NCBI GenBank assembly: GCA_035622755.1
Contig: DASPUU010000156.1
Coordinates: 1 to 12,766 of the forward strand
DNA: 12,766 nt
Direction: 5' to 3'
Origin: JADGRA01 sp035622755
GTDB taxonomy: Bacteria > Myxococcota > Myxococcia > Myxococcales > Myxococcaceae
In this document: positions 1-7,800 of the stretch, in pieces
Position numbering within the stretch: the first letter of the stretch is position 1
Layout of the letters: each line of letters opens with the position of its first letter
Made by a program: the position numbers and the translations under genes
Notes under the pieces: generated by a model
The model's database searches: none
Seen by the model: only the letters and a program-made list of their open reading frames with translations
Told to the model about the DNA's origin: nothing

Positions 1-1931
<1,931 letters not shown>

Positions 1932-2016
1932 GGCGTGGGCCATGTAACAGGCCTGCCCGACGGAGCGCGAGTCCTCCGGGGACGACGGCCCGGAAACGGA
2001 CGAGGCGGGGTGGGTC

Positions 2017-2406
2017 CTACCCGGCCGCGGCCACGAGCTGGGTGTAGGCCCCGGCGTCCATCAGCGCGTCGAGCTCGGACGGCTGGGACAGCTCGACCTC
2101 GCAGATCCACCCCTTGCCGTACGGGTCCTGGTTGATGAGCTGCGGCTGGTCGGCCAGGGTCTGGTTGACCTTGACCACCTTGCCGCTGACCGGAGCGTAG
2201 AGCTCGCTCACCGCCTTGGTGGACTCCACCGTCCCGAAGCTCGCCCCGGCCGTGACTGCCGCCCCCACCTTGGGAAGATCGACATACACCACGTCGCCGA
2301 GCGCCTCCTGGGCGTGCGCGGTGATGCCCACCACCACCGTGGCGCCACTGCGGCGGGCCCACTCGTGCTCCTTGGTGTAACGGAGGTCCTTCGGGTTGTC
2401 GGCCAT
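2017..2406 (-). CDS. gcvH: Glycine cleavage system H protein (lipoyl carrier)
   Basis: 129-residue carrier protein that shuttles the aminomethyl group between GcvP, GcvT and the L protein on a swinging lipoyl arm. The length is normal for the family. The lipoylation site is clear: Lys64 in VESTKAVSELYAPVSG. The N-terminus YTKEHEWARRSG and the LGDVVYVDLPKVG segment are typical. The start is well supported: GGAAGGGGA lies about 9 nt upstream of the ATG on the minus strand. Only 21 bp separate it from the gcvT stop, so the two are almost certainly co-transcribed, and gcvP follows after 85 bp. The lipoamide dehydrogenase (L protein) and lipoate-attachment genes are not in the window. Confidence 0.98.
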   Translation of the reverse strand: MADNPKDLRYTKEHEWARRSGATVVVGITAHAQEALGDVVYVDLPKVGAAVTAGASFGTVESTKAVSELYAPVSGKVVKVNQTLADQPQLINQDPYGKGWICEVELSQPSELDALMDAGAYTQLVAAAG

Positions 2407-2427
2407 GAGTCAGTGTCCCCTTCCGGG

Positions 2428-3510
2428 CTACGGTTTGCGCCAGAACGGCGTCTTCACCACCTCGGCCTTGGCCGGTCGGCCGCGGATGTCCACCTCGACG
2501 GTGGTCCCCTCCCGGGCGAGCTCGGTGGGCACGTACCCGATGCCGATGGCCTTCTTCACCGAGGGACCCATCGTGCCCGAGGTCACCTCCCCCACCCATC
2601 GGCCGCCGCTGAGCAGCGGGTAGCCGTGGCGAGGGATGCCCGGCTCGCGCATCTCGAAGCCGACCAGCTTGCGCCCCAGGCCGGCCTGCTTCTGTCGCTC
2701 CAGCGCCGCCCGGCCGACGAAGTCGCCCTTGTCCCATTTCACGATCCACCCCAGTCCGGCCTCGAGCGGGCTGTGCGAATCGTCGATGTCGTTCCCATAG
2801 AGCGCGTACTTCATCTCCGTCCGCAGCGAGTCGCGTGCACCGAGACCGGCCGGCCGGAGACCGTCCTTCGCGCCCGCCTCGAGGAGAGCGTTCCACAGCG
2901 CCACCGCCCGGTCCGGAGGGCAGTAGAGCTCGAAGCCGTCCTCTCCCGTGTACCCGGTCCGAGAGACGATGCAGGCGACCCCGGCCACGGTCCCTAGGGC
3001 GAAGTGGTAGGTCTTGATCGTCTCCAGGGCGAGCGGGGTGAGTCGCTGGACGATGGCGGAGGCGCGCGGGCCCTGCACGGCGAGCTGCGCCCAGTCGTCG
3101 CCACGATCGACCGGCTTCACCGCCCCGGCGTGCCCCTGCATCCAGGCGAAGTCCTTGGCCCGGTTGCTGGCGTTGACGCAGATGAAGATGTGCTCCGGAG
3201 AGAACCGGTAGGCGACCACGTCGTCGACGAAGCCTCCCGACTCGTTGAGCAGCCCGGCATAAACCGCCTGCCCGTCGGCGATGCGGCCGAGGTCGTTGGT
3301 GATGAGCTGGTTGGCCGAGGCCAGCGCCCCCGCCCCGCGGAACTCGACCTCGCCCATGTGGGACACGTCGAACATCCCGGCCGCGTGGCGGACCGTCTCG
3401 TGCTCGGCGATGACCGAGGTGTACTGGACGGGCATCTCCCACCCGGCGAAGTCCACCATCCTGGCGCCGAGCGCGCGGTGCGCGTCGTAGAGCGGGGTGC
3501 GGCGGGCCAT
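2428..3510 (-). CDS. gcvT: Aminomethyltransferase, T protein of the glycine cleavage system
   Basis: Transfers the methylene carbon from aminomethyl-GcvH to tetrahydrofolate, releasing ammonia and making 5,10-methylene-THF. The protein is 360 residues with the chosen start, normal for GcvT. It shows TPLYDAHRALGARMVDFAGWEMPVQY at residues 5-30 (read as consecutive short blocks), MFDVSHMGE near 46, the GGFVDDVVAYRF block containing the conserved acidic pair Asp96-Asp97, SRTGYTGEDGFELY, GLGARDSLRTEM and EVTSGTMGPSVKKAIG. The start at 3510 (MARRTPLYD) matches the usual N-terminus. An in-frame ATG at 3528, six codons upstream, has a weak TCTGGA before it. The open frame extends to 3606, but that longest form would run into the metF promoter region and adds unrelated residues. 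First gene of gcvTHP and divergent from metF. Confidence 0.96.
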   Translation of the reverse strand: MARRTPLYDAHRALGARMVDFAGWEMPVQYTSVIAEHETVRHAAGMFDVSHMGEVEFRGAGALASANQLITNDLGRIADGQAVYAGLLNESGGFVDDVVAYRFSPEHIFICVNASNRAKDFAWMQGHAGAVKPVDRGDDWAQLAVQGPRASAIVQRLTPLALETIKTYHFALGTVAGVACIVSRTGYTGEDGFELYCPPDRAVALWNALLEAGAKDGLRPAGLGARDSLRTEMKYALYGNDIDDSHSPLEAGLGWIVKWDKGDFVGRAALERQKQAGLGRKLVGFEMREPGIPRHGYPLLSGGRWVGEVTSGTMGPSVKKAIGIGYVPTELAREGTTVEVDIRGRPAKAEVVKTPFWRKP

Positions 3511-3617
3511 GCGAGCGCCCGGCACCATTCCAGAGCGCACCCATGGATTCAAGCGCTCCGCCTCGGCCGGCCCGGAATGCCGCGGCGGCCCTGGACCGAC
3601 GTACACTGGGGCGAGAG
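3511..3617. promoter_or_regulatory. Divergent gcvT/metF intergenic region
   Basis: The 107 bases between the two divergent start codons must hold the promoters of both gcvTHP and metF unless these lie inside the genes. A TACACT hexamer at 3602-3607 resembles a sigma-70 -10 box for metF but has no recognisable -35 partner and would leave a very short leader. GGGGCGAGAG directly before the metF ATG is purine-rich enough to serve as a ribosome binding site. I see no glycine-riboswitch aptamer, and the space is too short for a tandem one. Confidence 0.35.
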
Positions 3618-4490
3618 ATGAAGATCCGCAACCGTCTCAACCCCTCCGACCCGTGCTTCTCCTTCGAGTTCTTCCCGCCCAAGACCGAGGAGGGGATGCG
3701 GAACCTGCTCCGAGCGCTGGACGAGCTGGCCCCGCTCGCGCCGGGCTTCGTCTCCGTCACCTACGGCGCCGGAGGCAGCACCCGTTCCCAGACCCTGGAT
3801 CTGGTCAAGGCCATCCGGGCGCGCGGCATCGAGGCCATGGCGCACGTGACCTGCGTCGGGCACGGCAAGGAGGAGCTCGCCCTGCTCCTCGATCAGCTGG
3901 CTGCGGCCAAGGTGGAGAACGTCCTTGCCTTGCGGGGGGATCCGCCCGTCGGGGACCGGACCTTCGTCCCGCCGCCGGACGGCTTCGCCCACGCCAACGA
4001 GCTGGTGGCCTTCATCCGGGAGGCGGACTACTCGTTCTGCCTGGGCGGAGCCTGCTACCCGGAGGGCCACGTGGAGGCGCCTTCGAGGGAGGAAGACCTC
4101 CGGCATCTCAAGCACAAGGTCGACGCCGGGCTGGACTTCGTCATCACCCAGCTCTTCTTCGACAACGCCTTCTATTTCGACTTCGTCGAGCGCGCGCGGC
4201 GGGTGGGGGTCAACGTGCCCATCGTTCCGGGCATCATGCCCATCACCAACTTCGAGCAGGTGGCGCGGTTCACCCGAATGTGCGGGGCCACCGTCCCGAT
4301 GCGGCTCCAGATGGCCCTGGAGCGCGTGCGCCACGACGCACAGGCGGTGACCCAGCTCGGGGTGGCTCACGCGGTGGTTCAGTGCATGGAGCTGCTCCAG
4401 CGGGGCGTCCCCGGGATTCACTTCTACACACTGAACAAGAGCCCGGCCTCGCGGATGATCGTCAGCGCGTTGACCGCTCGGACGGGCTGA
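3618..4490 (+). CDS. metF: 5,10-methylenetetrahydrofolate reductase
   Basis: Flavoenzyme that reduces 5,10-methylene-THF to 5-methyl-THF, the methyl donor for methionine synthase. It has 290 residues against roughly 296 in E. coli MetF, so it is full length. Visible motifs are FSFEFFPPKTEEG with the catalytic glutamate at residue 17, VTYGAGGST (46-54), MAHVTC (74-79), LALRGDPP with the flavin-side aspartate at 108, DFVITQLFFDN with Gln178, and VPIVPGIMPITNFEQV. The start at 3618 places FSFEFFPP at the usual distance from the N-terminus; an ATG at 3543 in the same frame would add 25 low-complexity residues and is less likely. The TGA stop is also the first three bases of a 36-nt hairpin (4488-4523) that begins the transposase island. 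It uses the product of the divergent gcvTHP genes. Confidence 0.97.
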   Translation: MKIRNRLNPSDPCFSFEFFPPKTEEGMRNLLRALDELAPLAPGFVSVTYGAGGSTRSQTLDLVKAIRARGIEAMAHVTCVGHGKEELALLLDQLAAAKVENVLALRGDPPVGDRTFVPPPDGFAHANELVAFIREADYSFCLGGACYPEGHVEAPSREEDLRHLKHKVDAGLDFVITQLFFDNAFYFDFVERARRVGVNVPIVPGIMPITNFEQVARFTRMCGATVPMRLQMALERVRHDAQAVTQLGVAHAVVQCMELLQRGVPGIHFYTLNKSPASRMIVSALTARTG

Positions 4491-4523
4491 CCCCACCAAG
4501 GTGCCAAAGGTTTGTTGGGGTCA
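4488..4523. repeat. Imperfect 12-bp stem-loop overlapping the metF stop codon
   Basis: The left arm TGACCCCACCAA (4488-4499) pairs with TTGTTGGGGTCA (4512-4523) at 11 of 12 positions around a 12-nt loop. The loop and right arm contain CAAGGTGCCAAAGGTTT (4497-4513), whose exact reverse complement recurs at 5690-5706 and 5793-5809 on the far side of the transposase gene. There is no T-run after the stem, so a standard intrinsic terminator is less likely than a structured left end recognised by the transposase, although it could do both. Confidence 0.75.
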
Positions 4524-4528
4524 CGGAA

Positions 4529-4545
4529 CGCCGGTCCCTCCGGCG
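4529..4545 (+). repeat. Short GC-rich hairpin in the transposase leader
   Basis: CGCCGG (4529-4534) and CCGGCG (4540-4545) form a perfect 6-bp stem with loop TCCCT, six bases after the left hairpin. It may be a second structural element of the mobile-element left end; its role is unknown. Confidence 0.4.
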
Positions 4546-4580
4546 GGTTGAGCTGCTGGCGCGAAACCTGCTCAGTACTC

Positions 4581-4599
4581 CTTCCCTTCTGGAGGGAAG
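4581..4599 (+). promoter_or_regulatory. Hairpin enclosing the transposase ribosome binding site
   Basis: CTTCCCT (4581-4587) pairs perfectly with AGGGAAG (4593-4599) around loop TCTGG. The Shine-Dalgarno GGAGG (4591-4595), ten bases before the ATG at 4606, lies in the loop and the 3' arm, so folding would hide it. Hiding the transposase Shine-Dalgarno in an mRNA hairpin is established for IS200; applying it here is inference. Confidence 0.5.
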
Positions 4600-4605
4600 C
4601 AGCAC

Positions 4606-5520
4606 ATGGGACGACCGCTTCGGTTACTGGAACCACAGGGTTGCTACTTTGTAACCGCGCGGTGCTTCCAAGCGCGACTCCTGCTACGTCCATCCTCCGA
4701 GACCAATGAACTCGTCGGAGGGACTCTGGCGCGGGCAGTTCGTACCTACGGCGTGGAGCTCTTCGGCTTCGTCGTCGCGTCGAACCACCTGCATCTCTTG
4801 GTTCGGGCCAGCAGGGGAAATCTCCCGATATTCATGCAGTTTCTTCTCTCCAACGTCTCGAAGAAGGTCGGCCGACTCGTCGCTTGGCGTGGTGGCCTTT
4901 GGGAACGTCGGTATTCGGCCGAGCCCGTTATTGACGACGAAGCCATGGTTGGCCGACTGAGGTACATCCTCAGTCATGGAGTCAAGGAAGGACTGGTCAG
5001 GCGCTGCAGTGAGTGGCCAGGGCTTTCGTGTGTGGCTCAGCTCCTGGGACATCGAGTACGCCGATTTCACTGGTTCAACTGGACGGCACGTTGGCGATCC
5101 GCTCCTCGAAAGCCGGACCCTCGAACCCTGCTCGACATGCGCTGGGCTCAGCCGGTGGAGCTAGAACTCAGGCCTCTGCCGTGCTGGGCACACCTGTCCG
5201 CCGCACAGAGACTTCAGCGCGCGCTGGAACTGATCACCTCGATTGACCAAGAGGGCCAAATCTCTAGCGGCGGTGTGATGGGACGAAGGCGCGTGATGAA
5301 CCAGCGGCCCCATCGGCGTCCCCGTCACATCAAGCGGACTCCGAGGCCTCTGTGCCACGCAACCACGAGGCAGGGTTGGGAGGCCTTTCGACAACTCTAC
5401 CGCGCGTTCGCAGCAAGGTTTGCGGAGGCATCCGAGCGCTGGAGGTCTGGTGAACTCCTGGCACAATTTCCCCCGTTCGGCATCCGTCCGTTTCTCTGGC
5501 CCGCGGCGTGTCAAGTCTGA
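4606..5520 (+). CDS. REP-associated / IS200-type HUH (Y1) transposase
   Basis: 304-residue single-strand DNA transposase of the Y1 HUH superfamily, expected to nick and rejoin hairpin-containing DNA through a 5'-phosphotyrosine. The metal-binding motif is His61-Leu-His63 in SNHLHLLVRA. The likely nucleophile is Tyr120 in LRYILSHGVKEGLV, at the position of the tyrosine in the usual YIxxNPV motif; the customary Asn-Pro is His-Gly here. GGLWERRYSAEPV (96-108) is typical of the group. Residues 134-304 are an Arg-rich tail with RPRHIKRTPRPLCHATTR and, at the end, QFPPFGIRPF. From memory, transposases of this type in high-GC proteobacteria carry similar tails, so the gene looks complete. The ATG at 4606 has GGAGG ten bases upstream, inside a hairpin. 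Low GC and isolation point to transfer. Confidence 0.88.
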   Translation: MGRPLRLLEPQGCYFVTARCFQARLLLRPSSETNELVGGTLARAVRTYGVELFGFVVASNHLHLLVRASRGNLPIFMQFLLSNVSKKVGRLVAWRGGLWERRYSAEPVIDDEAMVGRLRYILSHGVKEGLVRRCSEWPGLSCVAQLLGHRVRRFHWFNWTARWRSAPRKPDPRTLLDMRWAQPVELELRPLPCWAHLSAAQRLQRALELITSIDQEGQISSGGVMGRRRVMNQRPHRRPRHIKRTPRPLCHATTRQGWEAFRQLYRAFAARFAEASERWRSGELLAQFPPFGIRPFLWPAACQV

Positions 5521-5699
5521 GGTTGTTGGGGCCTCCTCCCGGCGAGTGAGCAACTTCACTTCCGATCATCGTTACTAGGAAAGCTCTCCGGCGCTCGTTC
5601 GGCCACGACAGCACGCGTTCCGTGGAAGGCCACAATGAAATCCTGTGCGAGGGAGGCAAGTCCGGGAGTCAACCGGGGAAACCGGGGAGAAACCTTTGG
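5521..5699. other. Non-coding stretch downstream of the transposase
   Basis: No convincing gene. It is lower in GC than the flanking genes up to about 5680, like the transposase gene. Just after the transposase stop, TTGTTGGGG (5523-5531) repeats nine bases of the left-hairpin arm in the same orientation, and AGGTT before it is also shared with one base missing. At 5672-5688 ACCGGGGA occurs twice, leading into the tandem array. No T-tract terminator is visible. Confidence 0.5.
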
Positions 5700-5706
5700 C
5701 ACCTTG
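5690..5706 (-). repeat. Inverted copy 1 of the 17-bp element-end sequence
   Basis: AAACCTTTGGCACCTTG is the exact reverse complement of 4497-4513 in the left hairpin. The match stops abruptly at both sides, so 17 bp is its full exact length. Its last seven bases, CACCTTG, are also the start of the tandem-array unit. Confidence 0.85.
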
Positions 5707-5848
5707 ACCACCGCACCTTGACCGGGGCACCTTGACCACGCACCTTGACCACGCACCTTGACCACGCACCTTGACCACGCACCTTGACCGGGAAACCTTT
5801 GGCACCTTGACCGGGGACCGGGCGGCACCTTGACCGGGCACCTTGACC
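5700..5848. repeat. Tandem array of ten CACCTTGACC units (13-bp core period)
   Basis: Exact copies of CACCTTGACC begin at 5700, 5714, 5728, 5741, 5754, 5767, 5780, 5803, 5826 and 5839. Spacings are 14, 14, 13, 13, 13, 13, 23, 23 and 13. Positions 5728-5779 are four perfect copies of CACCTTGACCACG; the later units end in GGG. The 23-bp steps carry extra inserts, one of which (5793-5809) recreates the 17-bp end sequence. Read on the folD strand, the unit is GGTCAAGGTG. The frames that stay open across the array in all phases are a by-product of the repeat. Function unknown. Confidence 0.92.
5793..5809 (-). repeat. Inverted copy 2 of the 17-bp element-end sequence
   Basis: A second exact AAACCTTTGGCACCTTG, 103 bp after the first and embedded in the tandem array. 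With the copy at 5690-5706 it brackets the perfect 13-bp repeats. Confidence 0.85.
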
Positions 5849-5871
5849 GGGGGGCACCGGGACTCGAGCGG

Positions 5872-6729
5872 TCACGGTGGGCGGCGGAGCATCCGCTCGG
5901 CGTTCCGGAGCGCGTTCTTCATCAGCATGGCGATGGTCATCGGCCCCACGCCGCCGGGAACGGGGCTGATCGCCGAGGCGCGCTCGGCGGCGGCGGCGAA
6001 CTCCACGTCGCCGACGAGCTTGCCGTCCGGCATCCGGTTCATGCCGACGTCGATGACCACCGCCCCGGGCTTGATCCACGCCCCCTTGACCAGCTCCGGC
6101 GCGCCGGCGGCAACCACCACCAGGTCACCCCGGGCGACCTCCTCGGCCAAGTTGCTCTTCCGGTGACAGATGGTGACCGTGGCGCTGACGTTGAGGAGCA
6201 TGAGCGCCATCGGCCGCCCGACGAGGATGCTCCGGCCGACGACCACCGCCCGCCTGCCGGTCGGCTGAAAGCCGATCTCCTCCAGCATCCGCATCACTCC
6301 CCACGGGGTGCAGGGGAGCGTCGCCTCGCGTCCCTGGGCGAGCAGCCCGGCGTTGACCGCGTGCAGGCCGTCCGCGTCCTTCTCCGGCCGCAGGGCGGCG
6401 AGCAGGGCATCGGAATCGATCTGCTTGGGCACCGGAAGCTGGACCAAGATGCCGTGGATGGCGGGATCGGAGTTCAGCGCCGCGAGGCGCTCCAGAGCGG
6501 TGGCCTGGCTGGCATCCTCCGGGAGGTGGACCTCCAGCGCGTGGAAGCCGAGCTCGCCGGCGACCTTGCGCTTGCTGGTGACGTAGATCTTGCTCGCCGG
6601 GTCCTCCCCGATGCGCATCACCGCCAGCCCGGGGACCATGCCGTGCCGCGCCTTCATCGCCGCCACGCCCTCCGCCACCTCGGCGCGGACCTTGGCGGCG
6701 ATCGCCTTTCCATCGATGAGGGTCGCCAT
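5872..6729 (-). CDS. folD: Bifunctional methylenetetrahydrofolate dehydrogenase / methenyltetrahydrofolate cyclohydrolase
   Basis: Cytosolic enzyme that oxidises 5,10-methylene-THF with NADP and hydrolyses the methenyl product to 10-formyl-THF, feeding purine and formyl-Met-tRNA synthesis. It has 285 residues, normal length. Motifs are SKIYVTSKRK (Tyr49 and Lys53 of the active site), GILVQLPVP (93-101), EKDADGLH with Asp120, LPCTPWGV, the Rossmann segment VVVGRSILVGRP, and SPVPGGVGPMT near the C-terminus. The start at 6729 (MATLIDGKAIAAK) is the family N-terminus. The same frame stays open upstream to 8595, opposite the deaminase-like and pyrD genes, but that extension is an antisense shadow. 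No strong Shine-Dalgarno precedes the ATG. The gene is divergent from the deaminase-like gene, and its 3' end faces the tandem array with no visible terminator. Confidence 0.97.
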   Translation of the reverse strand: MATLIDGKAIAAKVRAEVAEGVAAMKARHGMVPGLAVMRIGEDPASKIYVTSKRKVAGELGFHALEVHLPEDASQATALERLAALNSDPAIHGILVQLPVPKQIDSDALLAALRPEKDADGLHAVNAGLLAQGREATLPCTPWGVMRMLEEIGFQPTGRRAVVVGRSILVGRPMALMLLNVSATVTICHRKSNLAEEVARGDLVVVAAGAPELVKGAWIKPGAVVIDVGMNRMPDGKLVGDVEFAAAAERASAISPVPGGVGPMTIAMLMKNALRNAERMLRRPP

Positions 6730-6786
6730 GTTCAGGGCGGGGGACTCTAGCCGACCGAGCCGTCGCTCGCGTACCCTGGCCGCGGG

Positions 6787-7782
6787 ATGCCCGCCCGCGA
6801 GCTGATCGACCTCCACATCCACGTCGGCGGCGCCGTGGCCCCGCACGTGCTCTGGTCCATCGCCCACGCCCAGGGCTTCAAGCTCCCGACGAAGAACTAC
6901 TTCGAATTCGTGGAGCTGATCACCGCCCGCGCCGACCGGGTCCGGAACCTCGACGACTACCTGGCCATCATGCACACCTGGACGGAGAAGATTCAGAGCT
7001 CCCCGATGGCCATGGAGCGGAGCATCTACGAGGTCATCGGCAAGGAGTACCGCGGGAGCCGGGTGAGCCAGATCGAGCTGCGCTTCAACCCCATGAAGCG
7101 CAACCTTCACGCCGAGCTCGACCTCGACCACATCATCCACGCCTCCCTGCGGGGCATGGACCGGGCGGTGCTGGAATACGACGTCAAGGCCGGGCTCATC
7201 TTCTGTCTGGCGCGGGAGTTCGACCACGCCCTCAACGCCATCATCCTGGACAAGGCCATCCGCTACCGGCACCGGGGCGTGGTGGGCATCGACCTGGCCG
7301 GCACCGAGGACCGGGCGCTCGAGCTGGACCACTCCCAGCTCGACCTCTACGGCGAGCTGTTCGCACGGGCACGGACCACCGGGCTGAAGACCACCGTGCA
7401 CACCGGGGAGACGGCCGGGACCGGGGCGGAGGGGGTGATGGCGGTGGTGGAGCGGCTCAAGCCGCACCGCATCGGCCACGGCATCCGCGCCGCCTACGAC
7501 GAGTCGGCCATGCGGGTCCTTCGCGAGCGCGAGGTGGTGCTCGAGCTGTGCCCCACCTCCAACCTCCACACCCACGCCGTCTCCGGCATCGACGAGCTCC
7601 GGCACATCGTCCAGACCCTGCTCGACCGCCGGGTCAAGGTCACCCTGAACACCGACGGCCCCTACCTCCTGGAGACGGACATGCAGTCCGAGGTCGACCT
7701 GGTCCAGAAGCACGGCATCATGACCCCCGACCAGGTGGACCGCGCCCTGGCCACCGCGCGGGAGGCGTCGTTCATCACCTGA
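6787..7782 (+). CDS. Adenosine deaminase superfamily protein, substrate uncertain
   Basis: 331-residue zinc amidohydrolase of the adenosine deaminase family. The catalytic set is intact: His10 and His12 (DLHIHVGGA), His205 and Glu208 (VHTGET), His231 (RIGHG) and Asp290 (LNTDGP). GIDLAGTE (167-174) and LELCPTSNLHTH also fit. Two substrate contacts of classical adenosine deaminase differ. The aspartate two residues after the second metal histidine (mouse Asp19, ribose 5'-OH) is Gly14, and the second Asp of the usual TDDP motif (mouse Asp296, purine N7) is Gly291. It is therefore probably an aminohydrolase, but adenosine itself is doubtful; a modified adenosine such as aminodeoxyfutalosine is one possibility among several. 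The ATG at 6787 has no clear Shine-Dalgarno, but the N-terminus fits the family. pyrD follows after 18 bp in the same frame. Confidence 0.85.
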   Translation: MPARELIDLHIHVGGAVAPHVLWSIAHAQGFKLPTKNYFEFVELITARADRVRNLDDYLAIMHTWTEKIQSSPMAMERSIYEVIGKEYRGSRVSQIELRFNPMKRNLHAELDLDHIIHASLRGMDRAVLEYDVKAGLIFCLAREFDHALNAIILDKAIRYRHRGVVGIDLAGTEDRALELDHSQLDLYGELFARARTTGLKTTVHTGETAGTGAEGVMAVVERLKPHRIGHGIRAAYDESAMRVLREREVVLELCPTSNLHTHAVSGIDELRHIVQTLLDRRVKVTLNTDGPYLLETDMQSEVDLVQKHGIMTPDQVDRALATAREASFIT

Positions 7783-7800
7783 GGCCGGCCCCGGGCCCCC

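Larger units (their letters stand above)
4488..5706 (+). mobile_element. Candidate IS200/REP-associated (HUH transposase) element, approximate limits
   Basis: About 1.2 kb holding a single HUH transposase gene between a left hairpin (4488-4523) and sequence carrying the inverted copy of its 17-mer (5690-5706). Base composition is visibly lower in GC than the neighbours: one 60-base line inside the gene (4801-4860) counts 32 G+C, 53%. The low-GC stretch runs from the metF stop to about 5680, which agrees with these limits. Elements of this class normally make no target duplication, so the ends cannot be proved from one copy. The right limit could instead be anywhere in the following tandem array. 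Confidence 0.5.

Noticed and set aside
3511..3617. Glycine riboswitch upstream of gcvT
   Set aside because: Only 107 bases separate gcvT and metF, and I see no paired aptamer-like helices or an expression platform in the minus-strand direction.
4524..4693. Small open frames around the transposase start (both strands)
   Set aside because: They overlap the transposase start or metF end, lack ribosome binding sites and have no recognisable similarity.
5700..5848. The tandem array as a CRISPR
   Set aside because: Units are 10-13 bp with no unique 30-40-base spacers, and no cas genes are nearby.
5704..5848. Repeated TTGACC hexamers as -35 promoter boxes
   Set aside because: Each unit contains TTGACC, but no -10 hexamers at 16-18 bp follow; the sequence repeats itself with 13-bp period instead.
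5556..6079. Minus-strand open frames containing repeated WSRCVVKVRGQGA-like peptides
   Set aside because: The peptide repeat arises from the 13-bp tandem unit being read in all three phases; several frames show it equally and they lack a ribosome binding site or homology.
7783..7800. GGCCGGCC-type palindromic spacer between the deaminase-like gene and pyrD
   Set aside because: In an 18-base pure GC spacer such palindromes are expected by composition; no stem-loop with a T-run is present.
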